Below are positions 42,505 to 46,733 of a stretch of 46,733 nucleotides of DNA, piece after piece. Source of the stretch: Crocinitomicaceae bacterium (GTDB lineage: Bacteria > Bacteroidota > Bacteroidia > Flavobacteriales_D > Crocinitomicaceae); the NCBI GenBank assembly GCA_020436025.1, contig JAGQYP010000001.1, forward strand, positions 132,815-179,547. Direction: 5' to 3'. Numbering within the stretch: position 1 is the stretch's first letter; every line of letters starts with the position of its first letter. Made by a program: the position numbers and the translations under genes. The notes below the pieces were generated by a model that was not told where the DNA came from, made no database searches, and saw only the letters and a program-made list of their open reading frames with translations.

Positions 42505-43362
42505 CTAAAGGCAAAATCCATCTTTTTTTAATGCTTTTCTAAGGTTTTTTGGGTCTGAAAATCCTGTCTCCAAGCAAATTTCATTGAACGAAAATCCACT
42601 TTTTCTTAAATTCTTGGCCGCCTCCAATTTTAAAGAAAGCAAATACTGATAAGGGGATTGACCATAAAACTCTTTGAAGGAACGTAAAAAGTGAAATTTG
42701 GATAAACAAGACAACTGGGCCACTTCATCCAAATTGATTTTTTCTTTGAAATTATCGGTTAGAAATTCTTTTGCTGCCGATATTCTCCTATACAATTCCT
42801 CCTTGGTAGCCACTTTTGTTGCAGAGTGATTCCCAAGTTGTTGGTTCAAATTGATTTGATCAATAACCATGTAGTCCACCAAATCCAAAAAGAAAGAATT
42901 AAGGTCTATTGATTCCCCTTTTTCGAGCTTATTAATAAGCTCGGGTAAGTGCAATTCAAGAAACTTTCCCGTTTTGGTTTTTGAGGTGGCATTCACCATA
43001 TGCGTAAAGTGAAATGAATCAGAGCTTTTCTCTCCGGAAAGAAGTTGATCTAAAGATTGCGATTTAGCCTGGTAGGCCTGATGTATTAATTCCTGAGAGG
43101 GATAAATGCAAATTCCATCCGCTATTTCATCGCTTTCAAAATCAATCGTGAACTCATCTTCTGAATTTACGATTAGATAATTCCCTTTGCTCACTTCAAA
43201 ATTATAGTGATCCAATTTATAACGTTCTTTTCCTGATTGAACATATTTAATGGAAAAAGGACTGTCTTTCACTTCTTTGTGAAATTGTCTGAGTTTGGAA
43301 TGATTGATTTTTCCCAATTCAAACTCGTTGGAAATGAGTTCTTTGATCGTTTCTTGTTGCAT
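42505..43362 (-). CDS. AraC-family transcriptional regulator
   Basis: Of 285 residues the first 180 form a divergent sensor domain and the last 95 hold two helix-turn-helix motifs. The first is INLDEVAQLSCLSKFHFLRS with FKEFYGQSPYQYLLSLKLEA; the second is FSFNEICLETGFSDPKNLRK. The protein ends LKKDGFCL shortly after the second motif, without the usual G-x-S/T-P-x-x-Y/F extension. The run of seven A there could invite a frameshift, but the other frames do not restore the missing motif, so I treat the short end as real. Effector unknown; candidate target is the hydrolase gene 42360. Confidence 0.9.
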   Translation of the reverse strand: MQQETIKELISNEFELGKINHSKLRQFHKEVKDSPFSIKYVQSGKERYKLDHYNFEVSKGNYLIVNSEDEFTIDFESDEIADGICIYPSQELIHQAYQAKSQSLDQLLSGEKSSDSFHFTHMVNATSKTKTGKFLELHLPELINKLEKGESIDLNSFFLDLVDYMVIDQINLNQQLGNHSATKVATKEELYRRISAAKEFLTDNFKEKINLDEVAQLSCLSKFHFLRSFKEFYGQSPYQYLLSLKLEAAKNLRKSGFSFNEICLETGFSDPKNLRKALKKDGFCL

Positions 43363-43469
43363 AGTAAAATGAAAAATAGAAATAAAGCAATGGAATTGAC
43401 CTCAATTTTTTATCGGCTGGCAAATATGAAATACAAACGGTTGCGAAAAGACATATTTTTTTGAAAAAA

Positions 43470-43477
43470 TAGATTTG
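43470..43477 (+). promoter_or_regulatory. Candidate -7 box (TAGATTTG) upstream of the histidine kinase
   Basis: TAGATTTG fits TAnnTTTG and lies 88 bases before the ATG at 43566. The nearest upstream TTG elements (43441 and 43461) are not at the usual spacing, so support is moderate. Confidence 0.4.
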
Positions 43478-43565
43478 GGGATATGATAGGATTACGTTAT
43501 ATTGAACTTTGAACCCATTATTCCAAAGAACAGTTGCCTAGATATATTACAAAAGCTGATTAAAT

Positions 43566-45098
43566 ATGACGCCGAATACTTTAACATTAGATCAGATTTT
43601 AGAAAACCTATTGGATGAAATCAACGCGAATTACACTTTTGTAAGCAAAATTGATGGGAAAGAACCAAATTTTTTAAGGATGGTTTCTGTCTTTAAAAAG
43701 GGAATGGGGAAGCTAGAAAATTTTAGCTATGAAATCAAAGGCTCCCCTTGTGAGAATGTACTTTCAAAGGACATATGTATTTATCCTAGTCAGGCGGCCC
43801 AGAAATTTCCCGAGGATGAGATGCTCGTGGAAGAAGGTGTTCAAGGATATATCGGAGTACCACTATTTTCTGTATTTGATGGTAGTATTATTGGGGTTTT
43901 TGGGGCTCTTTATTTTGAGCCGATAGATGAGAAAATCTCAAAAGAAAGAGCTGAATTTCTTGAGACTTTGTCTCCAAGAGTAGAATTCGAAATGGATCGT
44001 CGAAACATTGCGAATGAACTAGCTGAGAACAACAGTATTTTCAATGCAATTTCAAATCAGACAACAGAAGGGATCACAGTAGCCGATCAGGAAGGAAATT
44101 ATTTGTTCGTAAACAAAGCTTTTTGTCAAATGTCTGGCTATTCGGAAGAGGAATTACTGAGAATGAGGGTTTTCGATATGAAGGCCAAAAATCAGCCCCA
44201 GCAAAGTTTTTACGACAGTAAAGAAAAATATGAAGGGATTGCCATTCGTGTTAACTTACAGCGTAAAGATGGAACGGAATATTTATCGGAGATTATCGGA
44301 GACAATATTGAGGTGGATGGGAAAAAAGTAGTTCTCGGAACCATTCGTGATATTTCAGAAAAGGCTGCATATGAGAAGAAGATTGTACATCTCAATAGGG
44401 AACTAGAGCAGAAAGTTGACGAAAGAACAAAGGAGCTTGAGGAATCTTTGCAGATGAAGCAAATGTTATTGAATGAGGTGACTCACAGGGTAAAAAACAA
44501 TTTACAGGTGATTTCCAGTATTTTAAATATCCAGCAAAACACCTCGAAAAATAAAGAAACCAAGCAAGTTTGCATGGAAACGGCAAACAGAATTCAATCC
44601 ATGGCCCTGATTCATGAGATTTTATATAAATCCAACACATTTAGCCAAGTAACGTTCAGGGATTATGTCGACTCGCTAATTCACTATTTGAAAGATGCCT
44701 TTGGGGTAATGGGTCTGATCGATATCATCAATGAAGTAGAAGATTTTATCCTTCCAATCGATGAAGCCACATGTTGTGGAATGATTACGAGTGAAGTCGT
44801 TACGAATGCTATTAAATATGCCTTTGATGAAAGCCAAGAATACAGACAGATCATAATTAGCCTTCGTAAAGATGGTCAAAGATTCTCTTTAGAAATCAGA
44901 GATAACGGGATGGGTCTGCCAGAAGGATTTGACTACAATGAATCCCCAACTTTAGGGTTGCAATTGGTAGAAAGTCTGGTTGGTCAAATAAACGGAGAAT
45001 TTGATCTGAATAATGATTCGGGTCTAGTTGTTTCCATTCAATTTGAAAGTTTGGGAGACAAAGTTTCTTCTGAGCAAAACGTATCATTCAACAACTAA
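43566..45098 (+). CDS. Orphan sensor histidine kinase with GAF and PAS domains
   Basis: The 510-residue cytoplasmic protein has no membrane helix. Residues about 8-145 form a GAF domain (GYIGVPLFSVFDGSIIGVFG). Residues about 157-275 are a PAS domain with PAC (NQTTEGITVADQEGNYLFVN, CQMSGYSEEELLRM, VLGTIRDIS). A coiled coil follows (about 280-300), then a HisKA_2-type dimerisation domain with phosphoacceptor His307 in THRVKNNLQVISSIL, and an HATPase domain at about 400-500 (ITSEVVTNAIKYAF, EIRDNGMGLP). No response regulator lies next to it, so its output is unknown. The next gene starts nine bases later, a lipoprotein of the DUF6263 type. Confidence 0.92.
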   Translation: MTPNTLTLDQILENLLDEINANYTFVSKIDGKEPNFLRMVSVFKKGMGKLENFSYEIKGSPCENVLSKDICIYPSQAAQKFPEDEMLVEEGVQGYIGVPLFSVFDGSIIGVFGALYFEPIDEKISKERAEFLETLSPRVEFEMDRRNIANELAENNSIFNAISNQTTEGITVADQEGNYLFVNKAFCQMSGYSEEELLRMRVFDMKAKNQPQQSFYDSKEKYEGIAIRVNLQRKDGTEYLSEIIGDNIEVDGKKVVLGTIRDISEKAAYEKKIVHLNRELEQKVDERTKELEESLQMKQMLLNEVTHRVKNNLQVISSILNIQQNTSKNKETKQVCMETANRIQSMALIHEILYKSNTFSQVTFRDYVDSLIHYLKDAFGVMGLIDIINEVEDFILPIDEATCCGMITSEVVTNAIKYAFDESQEYRQIIISLRKDGQRFSLEIRDNGMGLPEGFDYNESPTLGLQLVESLVGQINGEFDLNNDSGLVVSIQFESLGDKVSSEQNVSFNN

Positions 45099-45107
45099 AT
45101 TTAGAAT

Positions 45108-45878
45108 ATGAAATCAGTTCATTTAATTATCATCCTACTCTTTCTAGCTTCTTGTAACAGAGAAAAAATCAAATTAGGCATCAAGTTAGAGCCCGGTTCA
45201 AAGCATATTACAGAAGCCAAGATCCTGATTGGAGAAAACGGACAATTTGGAAGAATGGAATTCACCATAGAAGACGAGGTGGTTTCAGCCGATGAGTCTG
45301 GTACTCACCAAATGAATTTTTACTATCGCCGCATGTCCATGGAAATTCAAGGGCAAAGCTATGACAGTGATTTTCCAGATCAAGGACAATTTTCAAGATT
45401 AGTACATCAACAACTCAGCTTTCTTTTTAATAAACCCATGAAAGGGATTGTTAAAAGCAATGGGGAAACAAAGATTATTGAAGATTTTACGCAATGGCCG
45501 GGATACGATGAATTAAATCCAAAAATTGCCAAGTCTTTTGAAGAGTCGTTTAGTCATCGTAATATCAGTTTGCCAACCGACGAAATTACGGAAGGAGATT
45601 CCTGGACAGCAAATGTTGAGAGAGAATCCAACGGAATGCTCATGGATATGGACATGACTTATACTTTAAAGAGTGTTTCTGATGATGAAATTGTTATTGA
45701 TCTCAGAGGAACCATGAAGTCAAAATCTGGAATGAGTATGACCGGAAATATTACAGGTGAAATGATTTTAGATGGCCAAACGCATTACAATAAGTCTGTG
45801 AAAATGGATTTTGACATGAAAGCCCAAGGGCAGTCCATTCCCATGAGTATTGTTATGGAAACAACTAAAGAAGAGTAG
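45108..45878 (+). CDS. DUF6263-like lipoprotein
   Basis: The 256-residue protein begins with a lipoprotein signal (MKSVHLIIILLFLASC, Cys16). The mature part has the DUF6263 pattern: KLGIKLEPGSKHITEAKIL near the start, GIVKSNGETKIIEDF in the middle, and a central LPTDEITEGDSWTANVERES segment. The function of this Bacteroidota family is unknown. It is nine bases after the histidine kinase stop and likely co-transcribed, so it may be an output or input of that kinase (inference). Confidence 0.78.
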   Translation: MKSVHLIIILLFLASCNREKIKLGIKLEPGSKHITEAKILIGENGQFGRMEFTIEDEVVSADESGTHQMNFYYRRMSMEIQGQSYDSDFPDQGQFSRLVHQQLSFLFNKPMKGIVKSNGETKIIEDFTQWPGYDELNPKIAKSFEESFSHRNISLPTDEITEGDSWTANVERESNGMLMDMDMTYTLKSVSDDEIVIDLRGTMKSKSGMSMTGNITGEMILDGQTHYNKSVKMDFDMKAQGQSIPMSIVMETTKEE

Positions 45879-45956
45879 TGTAGAGTATACAGATGAAAGG
45901 CCTAGTTCAGAATATTTACTATTTTTGAGATTATCGATAATTAAAACTGTTTAGAC

Positions 45957-46151
45957 ATGAAAAAGAAAATCGTTTTCGTTGCTTTATTAGGAGTACTTGG
46001 AATGACTACTTCTTGCAAAAAAGGAGAATGTACCTGTAATATTTTAGGTACAGATGTAACCACTCAATATGAAGCAGACAATAGTTCAGATTATAAAGAT
46101 TTGAAAAATAGTTGTGAAAATGCTGGATGTAAATGGACAGCAAAACTGTAG
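45957..46151 (+). CDS. Small cysteine-containing lipoprotein
   Basis: The 64-residue protein has a lipoprotein signal (MKKKIVFVALLGVLGMTTSC), leaving a mature peptide of about 45 residues. Besides the lipidated Cys there are four more (KKGECTCNILG ... NSCENAGC), which could form two disulfides. Small proteins with a C-T-C-N and N-S-C-E-N-A-G-C pattern occur in Flavobacteriia; no function is known to me. A strong terminator follows at 46171. Confidence 0.78.
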   Translation: MKKKIVFVALLGVLGMTTSCKKGECTCNILGTDVTTQYEADNSSDYKDLKNSCENAGCKWTAKL

Positions 46152-46170
46152 TAGTTGAAGAATTTAGAAG

Positions 46171-46198
46171 AAAAGCCGGTGATTAGCCGGCTTTTTTT
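46171..46198 (+). terminator. Intrinsic terminator after the small lipoprotein
   Basis: AAAAGCCGG pairs with CCGGCTTTT around a short loop, followed by a T run. It begins 20 bases after the lipoprotein stop and borders the 3' end of the pseudogene on the other strand. Confidence 0.88.
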
Positions 46199-46201
46199 GT
46201 T

Positions 46202-46621
46202 TTATTCTTTGATGAATTTGTTCTGCCATATTCCAGATTTTGACTTAAGCTTGATATAGTAATGCCCTCTTTGTTATGACGAAATATTGACATGTTTTAT
46301 GTCCTGATGATTCTGAAGAACTAACTTTCCTCTTGTATCGTAAATTTCAATTTCGGTTTTTTCATTAGCTATTGGAATCTCTATATTTAATAAGTTCTTA
46401 GCCGGATTAGGGTACACTTTGAGTTTATTTTGTTGATTGTTTTCCAAGATTGACAACTGTGAAAAATCAACGTTCGTAACAACATAGCCGTTTTCTCCTA
46501 CACCCCAAACAACGGTATCGCTGTAGGAGGTCATGTTATGAATTGGAAAGTCTACCCCATAGGAATACCAAACTCCAAAATGTATAAAGTCAACATAATG
46601 TTTACCAGTTAAGGGATAAAG
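46202..46621 (-). pseudogene. Fragment of a T9SS type A cargo gene with an internal stop
   Basis: On the minus strand one frame reads VYPNPAKNLLNIEI, then EIEIYDTRGKLVLQ, then HVNISS, a TAA at 46276-46274, and in the same frame QRGHYYIKLKSKSGIWQNK followed by FIKE and a normal stop at 46204-46202. In intact type A sorting domains the Ser-Ser is followed by Leu and a G-x-Y turn, so a TTA-to-TAA change has cut a normal ending. Upstream, the frame is open to 46621 (PLTGKHYVDFIHFGVWYSYG, GENGYVVTNVDFS) but is closed by a TAA at 46624-46622, and no signal peptide or long protein is present. It is therefore a broken remnant of a once larger exported protein. Confidence 0.82.
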
Positions 46622-46640
46622 TTAAGTAATAGTTTATTAC

Positions 46641-46660
46641 CTTGAAAGCTAGCTTTCAAG
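46641..46660. repeat. 20-bp perfect palindrome
   Basis: CTTGAAAGCTAGCTTTCAAG equals its own reverse complement. It lies just upstream (minus sense) of the T9SS pseudogene fragment. It may be an operator or a deletion scar; no gene start is close. Confidence 0.6.
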
Positions 46661-46700
46661 GATTTTGAAAAACCCTTAAAAAGTAAAATTATAAAAAAAT

Positions 46701-46725
46701 AAAAAAAGAGAACTGCGGAAGCAGT
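46701..46725 (-). terminator. Intrinsic terminator of a gene beyond the right edge
   Basis: On the minus strand ACTGC-TTCC-GCAGT forms a hairpin followed by TCTC and seven T. It would end a leftward transcript that begins to the right of the window, and it isolates the pseudogene fragment from that transcript. Confidence 0.65.
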
Positions 46726-46733
46726 AGTAAAAG

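Noticed and set aside
42505..42560. Frameshift at the A7 run truncating the AraC regulator
   Set aside because: Neither alternative frame restores the usual C-terminal motif, so the short end is probably genuine.
1..46733. CRISPR arrays, insertion sequences, prophage or conjugative genes
   Set aside because: No spaced direct repeats, transposase, integrase or phage structural genes were seen on either strand.

Overview
The window reads as a chromosomal segment of a low-GC member of the Bacteroidota, most likely Flavobacteriales. The evidence is TAnnTTTG-type -7 promoter boxes, almost no Shine-Dalgarno sequences, many Bacteroidota-specific families (DUF4175, outer membrane beta-barrel family, DUF6249, DUF6263, head-GIN DUF2807), and type IX secretion (T9SS) C-terminal sorting domains on several exported proteins. 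No phage, plasmid, insertion sequence or CRISPR array is visible.

Left part (1-13.8 kb), mostly core genes: a partial MORN/YwqK-repeat protein, rpiB, a TlpA-like thioredoxin protein, an ECF sigma factor with an unusual anti-sigma partner ending in a T9SS type-B-like domain, a tRNA-Cys flanked by broken pieces of itself, folB-gltX, then a forward run DUF4175 - RsbW-like ATPase - ybeY - mnmG - methyltransferase. Two near-perfect parS centromere sites bracket mnmG, so this stretch probably lies near the chromosome origin.

Middle part (13.8-28.5 kb), mostly cell-envelope genes: a 1321-residue T9SS cargo protein, an M28 peptidase, a YkgJ cysteine-cluster protein, a TonB-receptor-like barrel, a small lipoprotein, a nested choice-of-anchor I/phytase-esterase T9SS protein, a second sigma cassette (DUF6249 - sigma - two-helix membrane protein), and a chromosomal subclass-B1-like metallo-beta-lactamase.

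Right part (28.5-46.7 kb) is the most unusual. An exported WD40-caspase protein is followed by a compact five-gene operon: a nucleotidyltransferase-like protein, two TIGR04222-like membrane proteins with cysteine-rich C-terminal tails, a DUF692/MNIO enzyme and a small helical partner. I read it as a RiPP-like system in which the MNIO enzyme modifies cysteines on membrane-anchored substrates. Next come a head-GIN lipoprotein and an exported TPR-CHAT protein. Upstream of that gene, on the opposite strand, lies an 87-base relic of a second CHAT gene; it forms an inverted repeat with the intact gene's own 3' end. The segment ends with a PDZ-alpha/beta hydrolase, an AraC regulator, an orphan PAS histidine kinase, small lipoproteins and a nonsense-mutated fragment of a T9SS cargo gene.
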